Of a stretch of 64,000 nt of DNA, positions 34,020 to 44,188 are shown in pieces (the stretch's first letter is position 1; every line of letters starts with the position of its first letter). Made by a program: the position numbers and the translations under genes. The stretch covers positions 62,001-126,000 of the forward strand of contig NZ_JAEVFI010000009.1 of assembly GCF_019303495.1 (NCBI RefSeq), read 5' to 3'. A model generated the notes under the pieces. The model made no database searches and had not been told where the DNA came from. It saw only the letters and a program-made list of their open reading frames with translations. Source of the DNA: Streptomyces sp. JJ66 (GTDB taxonomy: Bacteria > Actinomycetota > Actinomycetes > Streptomycetales > Streptomycetaceae).

Positions 34020-34098
34020 CCGCGCCTCCTCGCCACCTCAGCCACCCCCTCGCACCCCCGCCCAACTGGACCTTCCGCGTTCTACTGTAAACCGATAT

Positions 34099-34114
34099 TC
34101 GAATGCGCGTTCGA
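34099..34114. promoter_or_regulatory. SOS/LexA box upstream of dnaE2
   Basis: TCGAATGCGCGTTCGA matches the actinobacterial SOS box TCGAAC-N4-GTTCGA at all but one position. It lies 80 bp before dnaE2 and 88 bp before the divergent phosphatase gene. Position and target gene agree with LexA control of the mutasome unit. Confidence 0.85.
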
Positions 34115-34202
34115 CTGACCCTTGGTGTCGCTCGGCTCGCCGATACCGAAGGCGGGCTGCGTCCCCGCAACCGATCACCCCGTCCGTGGCGTCCGGAGAA
34201 AC

Positions 34203-34796
34203 ATGACGGCGACGCGGTACCTGTACCTGACGCGGCACGGCGAGGCCGTGCCCGACGAGAGCACGCTGAGCGAGACCGGACGGCGGCAGGCGGCACTGCT
34301 GGGCGTGCGGCTGCGGGACGTGCCGCTCGCGGCGATCTACCACGGTCCACTGGCCCGGGCTACGGAATCCGCGCACGTCATCAGCGGACGGCTGCCCGGC
34401 GTTCCGCTGGTCCGCTCGGAGGAGGCCGGGGACTACGTTCCGTACCGGCCGGGCCAGGACGAGCTGCCGTCCGGATCGACCGACCGGTACCTCGGCTTCC
34501 TCGCCCGGCTCCCGGCGGGCGGCGGGGCGCAGCTGGCGGCTCGCGCGGTGGCCCGGTTCACCGGGCCGGTGCCAGGAGACCGCGAGCGGCACGAGCTGGT
34601 GGTGACGCACAACTTCCTGGCGGGCTGGCTGGTCCGAGATGCCCTGGACGCGCCCCGGTGGCGATGGCTGGGGCTGAACCATGACAACGCCGCGCTGACC
34701 GTGATCCGGTATGTGCCGGGGCGGCCCGCGCAACTGGTCGCGTTCAACGACGCGGGGCATCTCCGTCCGCCGGGCGCGCCGCGCGACGTTCGGTGA
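34203..34796 (+). CDS. Histidine phosphatase family protein (phosphoglycerate-mutase fold)
   Basis: The 197-residue protein has the phospho-histidine motif LYLTRHGEAVPDE (His at residue ~11), RQAALLGVRL, a second-shell IYHGPLARATESA, and the C-terminal catalytic VVTHNFLAGWLVRD. It hydrolyses an unknown phosphoester. It is divergent from dnaE2 and shares the 183-bp promoter region that contains the SOS box, so damage induction is possible. Its 3' end overlaps a tiny minus-strand frame. Confidence 0.88.
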   Translation: MTATRYLYLTRHGEAVPDESTLSETGRRQAALLGVRLRDVPLAAIYHGPLARATESAHVISGRLPGVPLVRSEEAGDYVPYRPGQDELPSGSTDRYLGFLARLPAGGGAQLAARAVARFTGPVPGDRERHELVVTHNFLAGWLVRDALDAPRWRWLGLNHDNAALTVIRYVPGRPAQLVAFNDAGHLRPPGAPRDVR

Positions 34797-34839
34797 GGGC
34801 CGCCTCGAAGTCGATGCCGGGTGGCTTGCGCTCGGTCAT
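34744..34839 (-). CDS. 31-codon ORF resembling the DUF1992 N-terminus
   Basis: The ATG at 34839 follows an ideal GGAGGT ribosome-binding site and encodes MTERKPPGIDFEAALTERRA before a stop 11 codons later. MTERKPPG..FE is how Streptomyces DUF1992 (DnaJ-C28-like) proteins start, but the rest of the domain is absent. It begins one base after the VOC gene stop and is probably co-transcribed with it. It overlaps the phosphatase gene in antisense. It is either a micro-protein or a truncated relic. Confidence 0.4.
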   Translation of the reverse strand: MTERKPPGIDFEAALTERRAARPADGDAPRR

Positions 34840-34840
34840 C

Positions 34841-35257
34841 TCAGACCTCCGGGCTCAGGAACTCCAGGCGGTTGCCGTGGCAGTCGTGGACGTAGAAGCG
34901 GCGGTATCCGGGGAAGGCGGCGTCCCAGACGACGTGCACGCCTTTGTCGGTGAGCCGGTCCGCCAGCGCGTCGAGGTCGGCGACGAGGATGCCGGGGTGG
35001 GCCTTGCGGGCGGGACGGAAGTCGTCCTCCACGCCGAGGTGGATCTCCAGGTGGTCCGCTCGCACCCACAGCCCGCCGCGCCCGGCCAGCTCCGGCGGCC
35101 TGGCCACCTCCGTCATGCCGAGCACGTCCACGTAGAAGGTGCGGCACAGCTCCTCGTCGCCGGGCGGGAGCGCGAGCTGCACGTGGTGCAGGCCGAGCCC
35201 GAAATCGGAGGCTGCCGGAGGGTTCTCGTACGGCTGGGGGGTGACGCGTTCTCTCAT
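34841..35257 (-). CDS. VOC/glyoxalase-family protein
   Basis: The 138-residue protein holds the two beta-alpha-beta-beta-beta modules of the vicinal-oxygen-chelate fold: LGLHHVQLALPPGDEELCRT, FYVDVLGMTEVARPPELAGR, HLGVEDDFRPARKAHPGILV and RFYVHDCHGNRLEFLSPEV. The His and the terminal Glu are the usual metal ligands. The family covers glyoxalases, dioxygenases and antibiotic-binding proteins, and the substrate is unknown. It is divergent from asd, sharing a 210-bp gap. Confidence 0.87.
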   Translation of the reverse strand: MRERVTPQPYENPPAASDFGLGLHHVQLALPPGDEELCRTFYVDVLGMTEVARPPELAGRGGLWVRADHLEIHLGVEDDFRPARKAHPGILVADLDALADRLTDKGVHVVWDAAFPGYRRFYVHDCHGNRLEFLSPEV

Positions 35258-35425
35258 CCTCAAGGCCCTTCCCCTGGGAGCGGCAGCTGTGGCCGATCCT
35301 ACTCAGCGGCCCACTGTTTACGATGAAGAGGACGTTTCGTCCGGTCCGCCCGTGCCTGTGGTGCGGTCACCGGGTGTGACGGATGTCAAAGAACTGGCAC
35401 CCGTAGCCTTCCCCGAGCAGGGTAG

Positions 35426-36496
<1,071 letters not shown>

Positions 36497-36519
36497 GCTG
36501 ACCGGCTGACGTCCCCTGT

Positions 36520-36554
36520 GAGGTCTCCGGTGCCGTGGCGGCGCCGGAGACCTC
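36520..36554 (+). terminator. Hairpin terminator after asd
   Basis: A 15-bp stem with one G-T pair (36520-36534 with 36540-36554) and a 5-base loop follows the asd stop by 24 bp. Confidence 0.8.
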
Positions 36555-36675
36555 GCGGTGTGCGGGGCGGAGTGGGTCAGCGGCTTCCCCGCACCGTCGC
36601 CCCGCTGGCCGCCGGTTTCCCTGGCCCGCGCCGTGTCGTCCGCTCCAGCCGGACGTTCCTCCCGCTCCCAGCGGG

Positions 36676-37617
36676 TTACGGCTGCGGGGCGGGCGGGGTC
36701 GGTTCCAGCGCGTCGGGCGGAACGCTGTCGGGGACGGCAGCCGCGGGCTCCACGGGGCGGCGCCCGGCGGGGTCCGGGGGCTCCACCGGTACCGGAGACT
36801 CGGCGGAGGCGGGCGCCTGGGCGGGGGCGGAGGCGGGCGCCTGGGCCTCGGGGTGCGGCGGCCCGTGCTGCGCCGCGCGCTCCAGGAAGCGCAGCAGCTC
36901 CACCGGGAAGGGCAGCACCAGGGTGGAGTTCTTCTCGGAGGCCACGGACACGACGGTCTGGAGCAGGCGCAGCTGCAGCGCCGCCGGGGTGTCGGCCATC
37001 TGCTGCGCCGCCTGCGCGAGTTTCTTGGACGCCTCGAACTCCGCGTCGGCGTTGATGACGCGGGCGCGGCGGTCCCGCGCGGCTTCGGCCTGCCGGGCCA
37101 TCGAGCGTTTCATCGTCTCGGGCAGGGAGACGTCCTTGATCTCCACCCGGTCAACGTTCACGCCCCACTCCACGGCCGGGCTGTCGATCATGATGGCCAG
37201 GCCCTGGTTCAGCTTCTCGCGGTTGGACAGCAGGTCGTCCAGGTCGCTCTTGCCGATGATGGACCGCAGTGAGGTCTGCGCCATCTGGGAGACGGCGAAG
37301 CGGTAGTCCTCGACGCGGATGATGGCGTCGGCCGGATCGACGACCTTGAAGTAGACGACCGCGTCCACCCGCACCGTCACGTTGTCCCGGGTGATGCCCT
37401 CCTGCGCGGGTACCGGCAGCGTGACGATCTGCAGGTTTACCTTGTGCATCCGGTCCAGCACCGGAACGATCAGGTGGAAGCCGGGCTCCTTGACGTCGGA
37501 GCGGACCTTGCCCAGCCGGAAGACCAGCCCGCGTTCGAACTGCCGGATGACGCGTGCGGCGGCCAGGAAGTACGCGGCGCCGCCCGCCACCCCCGCGATC
37601 AGCAATTCCATGACCAT
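36676..37617 (-). CDS. SPFH/stomatin-like (slipin) membrane protein
   Basis: The 313-residue protein has one N-terminal membrane helix (residues ~3-22). The SPFH/band-7 domain follows: VIRQFERGLVFRLGKVRSDV, PGFHLIVPVLDRMHKVNLQI, ISRDN-like ITRDNVTVRVDAVVYFKV and MAQTSLRSIIGKSDLDDLL. A coiled region comes next, and then about 60 residues of Pro/Ala-rich tail. Slipins form large oligomers that organise membrane domains and often work with NfeD proteins; none is adjacent here. Confidence 0.9.
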   Translation of the reverse strand: MVMELLIAGVAGGAAYFLAAARVIRQFERGLVFRLGKVRSDVKEPGFHLIVPVLDRMHKVNLQIVTLPVPAQEGITRDNVTVRVDAVVYFKVVDPADAIIRVEDYRFAVSQMAQTSLRSIIGKSDLDDLLSNREKLNQGLAIMIDSPAVEWGVNVDRVEIKDVSLPETMKRSMARQAEAARDRRARVINADAEFEASKKLAQAAQQMADTPAALQLRLLQTVVSVASEKNSTLVLPFPVELLRFLERAAQHGPPHPEAQAPASAPAQAPASAESPVPVEPPDPAGRRPVEPAAAVPDSVPPDALEPTPPAPQP

Positions 37618-37770
37618 GGTGGCCCCCTGCCGTGGCCCGTGCGAGCGGCCGGCACGACGCGAGGCGGGCGCCGCGTCAGGCGCCGTACAGGAGCTTATGG
37701 AAAATTTGTCCCAAATTTCAGGGTAGTCGCCGGCCGGCCGGGGGTCGAGACCCGACAGCCGGGGGCACCG

Positions 37771-38652
37771 TCAGCGGGCCAGGCCGCGCTCCCCCACCGG
37801 CACGTCGAGGGCGAGGGTGTTGCCCGGCGGCGGGTAGGGGCACAGAAAGTGCTCGGCGAACGCGCACGGCGGCAGCGTGGTGCGGTTGAAATCGACGGTG
37901 ACCGTGCCGTCGGGGGCCGGGGCGCCGGTGCGCAGGAAGCGGAACCGGTAGCTGCCGCGGCCGCTGGTGCCGTCGGCGAAGACGGCCCACAGCGCACCGC
38001 TGCCGACCACGGACACCCGCAGGCCGTGTTCGCTGCCGTCCGGCGCGGTGAAGCGCACCTCGCCGCCGAGATCGAGCCCGCGCTCCTGGCAGTCGGCGTT
38101 GGGCACCGGCACCCGGCGCGCGGCCTCGTAGGCGTGGAAGGTGCCGGGCAGCGCCCAGCGCCCGTCGTAGGGCATGGTGCGGATGCCGGTGAAGGCGCGG
38201 CGGGCGGGGGCGGCCGGGTCGTGGACGCGCACGGCCCACTGCCCCTCGCGCCGCAGCAGCTCCAGCCGCCGGTCGCCCCAGGTGACGCGAGTGGGCTCGG
38301 CGCTGCCGGGTACCCCGAGGCGGCGTTCGCCGACCAGCATCTCGGCGCCGGCCGACAGCTCGTCGAGGACGTCGGCGCGCACGACGACTCCGGTGCCGTC
38401 GGGCGTGGTGTGCCACTGGCCGGGCAGCCCTTCGATCCACCCCTCGTCGTCGGCGTCGGCAAGCCAGTAGGTGCCGGTGACGGAGAGCGGGCCGTACGGG
38501 GCGACGACGGTCTCCAGGCGCTGCTGGTGCCACTCCTGCCACTGCTGCGCCGCCGAGGAGCCCGGCGCCCTGGGGTTGGCGGTGCTCGCGGCGCCGAGCG
38601 GATGGTCGGCGCTCACCGGGTTCAGGAAGTCTGGTGAGGTTTCGGCGTTCAT
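37771..38652 (-). CDS. DUF1684 domain protein
   Basis: The 293-residue soluble protein belongs to DUF1684. Its signatures are WHQQRLETVVAPYGPLSVTG near residue 40 and the C-terminal VDFNRTTLPPCAFAEHFLCP followed by YPPPGNTLALDVPVGE. The biochemical function of the family is unknown. I start at the ATG at 38652; an in-frame ATG at 38670 would add six residues, and neither has a strong ribosome-binding site. It is divergent from sepF. The 384-bp gap to sepF shows no motif I can name. Confidence 0.85.
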   Translation of the reverse strand: MNAETSPDFLNPVSADHPLGAASTANPRAPGSSAAQQWQEWHQQRLETVVAPYGPLSVTGTYWLADADDEGWIEGLPGQWHTTPDGTGVVVRADVLDELSAGAEMLVGERRLGVPGSAEPTRVTWGDRRLELLRREGQWAVRVHDPAAPARRAFTGIRTMPYDGRWALPGTFHAYEAARRVPVPNADCQERGLDLGGEVRFTAPDGSEHGLRVSVVGSGALWAVFADGTSGRGSYRFRFLRTGAPAPDGTVTVDFNRTTLPPCAFAEHFLCPYPPPGNTLALDVPVGERGLAR

Positions 38653-39036
38653 AGGGTCAACTTGCCACATACCGGACGCCCACGACGTGATCCGCGGCGG
38701 TCCGGTCGGCCGTGGGACGTCCGGGCGCGCGCGACGCCCCCGGCAGACGAGGCGAACCGGGCCCGGCGGGGCTCGGCAGGCTCATGACACCGCGTCACAC
38801 CGGGGCGCGGTTGCCGCTCACCCGGTTGTCGGCGGTGCTCACCCGCGCGGCCCCCTGCCCGTGATCTTTCTGCCTTTCACCCGGTATCCCGCTCGCGGAC
38901 GTTTACGCGGGGCATGATCTGTGCAGCAGAACTGTCACGAAACCTGTCCACGAGGTATATCCGCTTGGCGCCACATCCGCATCATGGACGACCATAGGCG
39001 TGCGGACGGCTGGACTGCACGCGAGAGGAGGCGTCC

Positions 39037-39483
39037 ATGGGATCGGTGCGCAAGGCGAGTGCCTGGCTGGGCCTCGTCGACGACAGCGAGATGCGGTACT
39101 ACGACGACGACTACGCCGAAGGGCCGGAGTCCTCGGACGCCGCGCCTGAGGCGTGGGTCACTGATCCGCGCATCCGGGCCACGGCCGAGACGGCCCAGGA
39201 CGCGGGCACCCGCATCGCGACCATCACCCCCGACGGCTTCCGGGACGCCCGGGCGATCGGTGAGATGTTCCGCGAGGGCGTCCCCGTCATCGTCAACCTG
39301 ACGACCATGGAAGCCAGTGACGCCAAACGCGTCATCGACTTCGCGGCCGGTCTGACGTTCGGCCTGCGCGGCTCCATCGAGCGCGTGGCCAACCGGGTAT
39401 TCCTGCTCACCCCGGGCGCCTACCAGATCGTGGGCGGTGAACACCGCCGCCGCACGGAGGGCGGTTTCTACAACCAGAGCTGA
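39037..39483 (+). CDS. sepF: Cell division protein SepF (short SepF-like paralogue)
   Basis: The 148-residue protein has an amphipathic N-terminus ([18 protein letters not shown]) for membrane contact, a short acidic linker, and the SepF core. That core is [60 protein letters not shown] and a final GGFYNQS. SepF tethers FtsZ rings to the membrane. Streptomyces has a longer SepF in the dcw cluster plus SepF-like proteins that affect branching and sporulation. The short linker and isolated locus point to the latter. GAGAGGAGG precedes the ATG. Confidence 0.9.
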   Translation: MGSVRKASAWLGLVDDSEMRYYDDDYAEGPESSDAAPEAWVTDPRIRATAETAQDAGTRIATITPDGFRDARAIGEMFREGVPVIVNLTTMEASDAKRVIDFAAGLTFGLRGSIERVANRVFLLTPGAYQIVGGEHRRRTEGGFYNQS

Positions 39484-39484
39484 C

Positions 39485-39518
39485 GCGGGGTGGGGGCCGC
39501 GCACCCGGCCCTCCCCCG
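39485..39518. terminator. GC-rich imperfect hairpin between convergent genes
   Basis: GCGGGG and GGGGGCC pair with GGCCCTCCCCCGC around a short loop just after the sepF stop. Bulges make it weaker than the other terminators here. Confidence 0.45.
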
Positions 39519-39578
39519 CCGGTCCGCCGGTCTCCCGCTGCCGGGTCACGACGCCGGGCTCCGGAACGCCTCGCGGGT

Positions 39579-40769
39579 TTACCGGAACGCGTCGCAGCCC
39601 GTCAGCGCCTTGCCCAGCACCAGTTGGTGCATCTCGACGGTGCCCTCGTAGGTGAGCACCGACTCCAGGTTCGTCGCGTGCCGCATCACCGGGTACTCCA
39701 GCGAAATTCCGTTCGCACCCAGGATCGTGCGCGCGGTACGGCAGATCTCCAGGGCCTCGCGCACGTTGTTGAGCTTGCCGAAGCTGACCTGCTCGGGCCG
39801 CAGCGTACCGGCGTCCATGCGGCGTCCGAGATGGTGGGCCAGCAGCATGCCCTTGTGCAGCTCCAGCGCCATGTCCGCGAGCTTGGCCTGCGTCAGCTGG
39901 AACCCGGCGATCGGGCGGCCGAACTGCTCCCGCTCCCTGGAATACGCCAGGGCGGCCGCGAAGCTGGCGCGCGCGGCGCCCATCGCGCCCCACACGATGC
40001 CGTAGCGGGCGTGGTTGAGGCAGCTGAGCGGGCCGCCCAGCCCGGTGGCGCCGGGCAGCACGGCGTCCTGCGGCAACCGCACGTCGTCCAGGACCAGTTC
40101 GCTGGTGACCGAGGCGCGCAGCGACCACTTGTGCCGGATCTCCGGCGCGGAGAAGCCCGGGGCGTCGGTCGGGACGACGAAGCCGCGGATGCCCTCGTCC
40201 GTCTGCGCCCAGACGACAGCGACCCCGGCGACCGAGCCATTGGTGATCCACATCTTGCGCCCGCTGAGTACCCAGTCGCCGCCCGGCTCGCGCTTAGCGT
40301 GCGTCCGCATGCCCGCCGGGTCGGAGCCGTGGTCGGGTTCGGTGAGGCCGAAGCAGCCGATGATCTCCCCGGCGGCCATGCCCGGCAGCCACCGCCGCTT
40401 GTGTTCCTCGGAACCCCAGCGGTGGATGGCGTACATCGCCAGTGAGCCCTGCACCGAGACCAGGGAACGGATGCCGGAGTCGGCCGCCTCCAGCTCCAGG
40501 CAGGCCAGACCGTACTGGACGGCGCTGGCGCCCGCGCAGCCGTAACCCTCCAGGGACATGCCCAGTGCCCCGAGGCCGCCCAGTTCGCGGGCGAGTTCCC
40601 GCACGGTCGGCAGCTCACCGGTCTCGTACCACTCGGCGATGTGCGGCAGCACCCGGTCGGCGGCCCAGCTGCGCACGGTGTCGCGCACCGCGCGCTCCTC
40701 CGCGCTGAGCAGGTCGTCCAGGCCCAGCGGGTCGGCGGGGTCGAACGGCGGCAGGGAACGGCGGGACAT
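39579..40769 (-). CDS. Acyl-CoA dehydrogenase (glutaryl-CoA dehydrogenase-like)
   Basis: The 396-residue flavoenzyme has the FAD/substrate signatures IGCFGLTEPDHGSDPAGM, KMWITNGSVAGVAVVWAQ and SYSRERxQFGRPI-like YSREREQFGRPIAGFQL. The catalytic glutamate is in the terminal TYEGTVEMHQLVLGKALTG, placed as in glutaryl-CoA dehydrogenases. It oxidises a short acyl-CoA, possibly in lysine or tryptophan breakdown. The ATG at 40769 gives the family-typical N-terminus. An open frame continues upstream but is non-coding. Confidence 0.88.
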   Translation of the reverse strand: MSRRSLPPFDPADPLGLDDLLSAEERAVRDTVRSWAADRVLPHIAEWYETGELPTVRELARELGGLGALGMSLEGYGCAGASAVQYGLACLELEAADSGIRSLVSVQGSLAMYAIHRWGSEEHKRRWLPGMAAGEIIGCFGLTEPDHGSDPAGMRTHAKREPGGDWVLSGRKMWITNGSVAGVAVVWAQTDEGIRGFVVPTDAPGFSAPEIRHKWSLRASVTSELVLDDVRLPQDAVLPGATGLGGPLSCLNHARYGIVWGAMGAARASFAAALAYSREREQFGRPIAGFQLTQAKLADMALELHKGMLLAHHLGRRMDAGTLRPEQVSFGKLNNVREALEICRTARTILGANGISLEYPVMRHATNLESVLTYEGTVEMHQLVLGKALTGCDAFR

Positions 40770-40878
40770 GCTCGGCCTCCGGGTCGCGGATGTCGGCGTA
40801 GCTGGTGTGGAAGGCGTGGGGCGCGTGGGTAGCGAAGCAGGCGCCGTGGGGGTGGCGCGTGGGGGTGCGCCGTTGAGA

Positions 40879-42573
40879 CTACTGGCGGGTAATTCCCGTG
40901 GGCAAGAGGCTCTGGTCCCCGGGCGCGGACGGGCGCGGGACGCGTGCGGCACCGGTGTGGCCGCCGGACTCGCCGTCCCGCGCACGCGCCGTCCCGGCGG
41001 TGTGATCCGGTGCGTCCGACGCGGTGTGCGCCTGCCCGGCTGTCGTGCGGCCGTCGTCGGCGGGCGGCTGCGTCGTGCGCGGCAGCCGCAGCGCGGCCAG
41101 TGCTCCGGCGAGCAGCAGCACGGCGCTGACCAGCAGCGTGACGTGCAGCCCCTGGACGAAGGCCACCCGGGCGGTCTCGCGCAGCAGGTCCCCGGCGACG
41201 CCGCCGAGGTCGTCGGCCACCTCGTACGCCTCGCCGAGCGAGTGCCCGGCCGCGTCCGCGGCGGCCTTGGGTATGCCTGGCGCGGCGTGTACGGAGGCGC
41301 CGTAGGCGCTGTTCATGACGCTGCCCAGCAGGGCGATGCCCAGCCCGGCGCCGAGCTGGTAGGCGGTCTCCCCGATGGCCGCCGCGCCGCCCGCCTGCTG
41401 CGGCGGCGCGTCGTTCAGCATGGACTCGTAGCAGCCGAACAGCACCGTCTCCAGGCCGAAGCCGAGGAGCAGGAAGGCGCCGACGCACACCCCGGGATCG
41501 TCCTGGGTGCCGAGCGTCGTGAGCGTGAGGACGGCGAAGGCCGTCAGCAGGAAGCCGCCGGCGACCATCACGCGCGGTCCGAGCGCCCGCAGCAGCCGCG
41601 GCCCGGCCAGCCCGGCGGCGATGGCGGCCACCGACAGCGGCAGCAGGCGCAGCCCGGTCTCCAGCGGCGTCAGGCCGAGGACAAGCTGGAGGTACTGGGC
41701 GGCCATCAGCGCGAGGCCGACGAGCGCGAGCACGGTCAGCACGATGCAGCTCACCGCGGTGCCGAACGCCGGGCGGGCGAAGGCGGAGAAGTCGATCAGC
41801 GGGTGCGTCCGGGCCCGCTGGCGGCGCACGAACCACGTGAGCAGGCCGCCGCCAGCGATCAGGAGCAGCGCCGTGCCCGGGTGCGTCAGTTCGCCGCTGC
41901 CCATGCGTTTGACCGCGAGGACGGCGGTGAACAGGCCGCTCGCCGCCAGCACGGCGCCGGTCACGTCCCAGGGCCCGGTGCCCTCCCCCTTCGACTCGGG
42001 GACCAGGCGCAGGGCGACGGGCACGGCCAGCACCATCAGCGGGATGTTGAGCAGGAAGACCGCGCCCCACCAGAAGTGCTCCAGCAGCAGCCCGCCCACC
42101 AAAGGTCCCGCGGCGGCCCCGACGGCGGCGACCGCGCTCCACACGCCGATGGCCAGCGCGCGCTCGCGCCGGTCGGGGAAGACGTGCCGGAGCAGGGACA
42201 GGGTGGCCGGCATGATCATCGCGCCGCCCGCGCCGAGCAGGGCCCGCGCGAGAATCAGCACTCCCGGGGCGTGCGCGAAGACGGCGAGCGCCGAGGCGAG
42301 CCCGAACAGCCCGTAGCCGCACAGCAGCACCCGGCGGCGTCCGACGCGGTCGCCGAGCGTCCCGAAGAGGATGAGCAGGGAGGCGCACACCAGCGGGTAG
42401 GCGTCCACGATCCACAGCAACTCGACCGGCCCGGGCCGCAGGTCGGCGCTGACGGCGGGCACGGCCACGTGCAGCACGGTGGCGTCGATGGCGACGAGAA
42501 GAAGGCTGGCGCACAGGACGACGAGTACGGTCCAGCGGCCGCTACCCTGTCCGGCCCGGCTCGTCTCTGCCAT
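40879..42573 (-). CDS. MFS drug:H+ antiporter, 14-TM (EmrB/QacA) family
   Basis: The 564-residue protein shows about 14 hydrophobic segments, LLVAIDATVLHVAVPAVSAD in TM1, the loop motif GTLGDRVGRRRVLLCGYGLF, and the antiporter motif C-like GAAAGPLVGGLLLEHFWWGA. A polar C-terminal tail of about 80 residues follows the last helix. It probably exports a toxic compound or antibiotic. AGGAGGAG precedes the ATG. No local regulator is adjacent. The 377-bp gap 42574-42950 to the divergent PAP2 gene contains no motif I can name. Confidence 0.88.
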   Translation of the reverse strand: MAETSRAGQGSGRWTVLVVLCASLLLVAIDATVLHVAVPAVSADLRPGPVELLWIVDAYPLVCASLLILFGTLGDRVGRRRVLLCGYGLFGLASALAVFAHAPGVLILARALLGAGGAMIMPATLSLLRHVFPDRRERALAIGVWSAVAAVGAAAGPLVGGLLLEHFWWGAVFLLNIPLMVLAVPVALRLVPESKGEGTGPWDVTGAVLAASGLFTAVLAVKRMGSGELTHPGTALLLIAGGGLLTWFVRRQRARTHPLIDFSAFARPAFGTAVSCIVLTVLALVGLALMAAQYLQLVLGLTPLETGLRLLPLSVAAIAAGLAGPRLLRALGPRVMVAGGFLLTAFAVLTLTTLGTQDDPGVCVGAFLLLGFGLETVLFGCYESMLNDAPPQQAGGAAAIGETAYQLGAGLGIALLGSVMNSAYGASVHAAPGIPKAAADAAGHSLGEAYEVADDLGGVAGDLLRETARVAFVQGLHVTLLVSAVLLLAGALAALRLPRTTQPPADDGRTTAGQAHTASDAPDHTAGTARARDGESGGHTGAARVPRPSAPGDQSLLPTGITRQ

Positions 42574-42950
42574 GCACGCTCCTCCTCGCTGCTCGCACGC
42601 CGCGCCGCTCGACAGCCGTGATGGGCCGGACGCGGGCGGGGCCCGGCCAGGTGGCGCGGGGTTGAGTCGTCCGTAGCGTACGCGAGACGCGGCCGGACTC
42701 CTGTGGCCCGCTTCACCCCGGGCCCGGGGTCCGCGCCGGGAGAAGGTTAAGCGCGGATGGACGGAAACGGAAGTCGCGGGTAATGCGAAGCATGCCGCGC
42801 GGGAAATCCGGCCACGCGCGAAAACTTCCCCGATTTCCCCGGGAAAACCGTCGGCGCGGGTGCGCGCGAGTCGCGCACCACATCACATCGCCATTACGAA
42901 CGCCGGTTCCGCGCCACCGGCGCATCTCCGCCCGCTGTAATGTCGATTGA

Positions 42951-43892
42951 GTGCGTACCGACCGAATCTTCGCCCGCCTGGAACAGGAGCCCGCGCGGCC
43001 GCCGAACCCGGCCCCGGGGATGAGCGGCACCCGCAAGCTGTTCTTCGGCGGCACGCTGGCGTTCTACGGCGCCGTCGTCGCGGCGGTGCTGCAGACGTCG
43101 TACCTGGTACGGCTGGACTGGCAGCTCATGCTGTTCCGCCCGTACAAGCAGTGGCCCGGCCTGCACCCGTTCCTGGACTACTTCGTGGTGCTGGGCCAGC
43201 GCGGGCCGACAGCGGTGCTGGTGGCGGCCTGGCTGGGCTGGCGTTCGTGGCGGCAGCGCACCCTGCGGCCCCTGCTGGTGCTGGGGGCGGCACTGCTGCT
43301 GCTGAACGTAACGGTGGGCGCGGCCAAGCTGAGCATGGCGCGGGAGGGACCGCACTACGCGAACCTCATCGGCGCCAACGAGATGTTCCTGACCGGCGAC
43401 ATATTTCCCTCCGGTCACACCGCGAACGCCGTGGTGACCTGGGGCGTCCTCGCCTACCTGGCCAGCACCGCGCGCGCGCGGCGCTGGCTGTCGGTGCTGG
43501 CCGCCGTCTTCGCGCTGGGCGTCGGCGCCACCACCGTTTACCTGGGTACGCACTGGGCGAGCGACGTACTGCTGGGGTGGGCCGCCGGGCTGCTGATCCT
43601 GCTCGGGCTGCCGTGGTGCGAACCGCTGGCCGCCCGCGTCGAGGAGCATGTGCTGGCGTACTGGATGCGGCTGCGGGCCGCCGGGCGGCTGGTGACGGCC
43701 GGGGTGGTACCCACCGCCGCCCCCGGGGGCAGCGCCGCCTCGGTCGCCCCGGGCGCCGAGGGCGCGCGTACCGTGGCCCGGGCGACGCGGGCTGGTGCGC
43801 CGGGTCCCACCACCGGGGCGCCCGCCGGACCCGCCAAGCGCCCGCACGCCGTCCGCACGGAGCGCACGCGTCCTACCCCGGCCGGCCGGTAG
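42951..43892 (+). CDS. PAP2-family membrane phosphatase
   Basis: The 313-residue protein has about five or six membrane helices and the PAP2 active-site motifs: KLSMAREGPHYANL (K...R.GP), DIFPSGHTANAVVTW (PSGH) and YLGTHWASDVLLGW (H..SD). A Pro/Ala-rich cytosolic tail of about 80 residues follows. It dephosphorylates a lipid phosphate such as undecaprenyl diphosphate or phosphatidate. The GTG at 42951 has no strong ribosome-binding site, so an ATG at 43020 is possible. Confidence 0.87.
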   Translation: MRTDRIFARLEQEPARPPNPAPGMSGTRKLFFGGTLAFYGAVVAAVLQTSYLVRLDWQLMLFRPYKQWPGLHPFLDYFVVLGQRGPTAVLVAAWLGWRSWRQRTLRPLLVLGAALLLLNVTVGAAKLSMAREGPHYANLIGANEMFLTGDIFPSGHTANAVVTWGVLAYLASTARARRWLSVLAAVFALGVGATTVYLGTHWASDVLLGWAAGLLILLGLPWCEPLAARVEEHVLAYWMRLRAAGRLVTAGVVPTAAPGGSAASVAPGAEGARTVARATRAGAPGPTTGAPAGPAKRPHAVRTERTRPTPAGR

Positions 43893-43920
43893 GCGGTTCG
43901 GCCGGGCCGGGTGCTCCCGG

Positions 43921-43960
43921 CGGGCTCGTGGGGGCTCCTGCGGGCTCGTGGGGGCTCTCC
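43921..43960. repeat. Two copies of a 20-bp direct repeat
   Basis: CGGGCTCGTGGGGGCTC occurs at 43921-43937 and again at 43941-43957, giving a 20-bp period in the short gap between two convergent genes. It cannot fold like a terminator, since the copies are direct. Confidence 0.8.
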
Positions 43961-43963
43961 CGG

Positions 43964-44179
43964 TCAGCCCTTCCAGCTGCGGAGGACCCTGCCGTCCTCG
44001 ACGGTCAGGTTCAGGCGCCCGGCCACGTATTCCATGGTGATCACGGCATCGGGCGGCAGCACCCGTACCGGTGACCACCCGTGGGCCGTGGCCCGTTCCT
44101 CCGCCTCTCGCGCGGGCATCCCGGCGTAGGCCTCCGGGTCGTCGTCCGGTTCCCGCGCCGCGAACGGTGTCTGTGCCAT
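43964..44179 (-). CDS. I78-family peptidase inhibitor
   Basis: The 71-residue protein contains the I78 inhibitor core: an N-terminal helix AYAGMPAREAEERATAHGW, then VRVLPPDAVITMEYVAGRLN and LTVEDGRVLRSWKG. The family inhibits serine peptidases. No signal peptide is visible, so it may act inside the cell. I start at the ATG at 44179; a GTG at 44188 is possible. It converges on the PAP2 phosphatase gene. Confidence 0.85.
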   Translation of the reverse strand: MAQTPFAAREPDDDPEAYAGMPAREAEERATAHGWSPVRVLPPDAVITMEYVAGRLNLTVEDGRVLRSWKG

Positions 44180-44188
44180 GTCCGCCAC

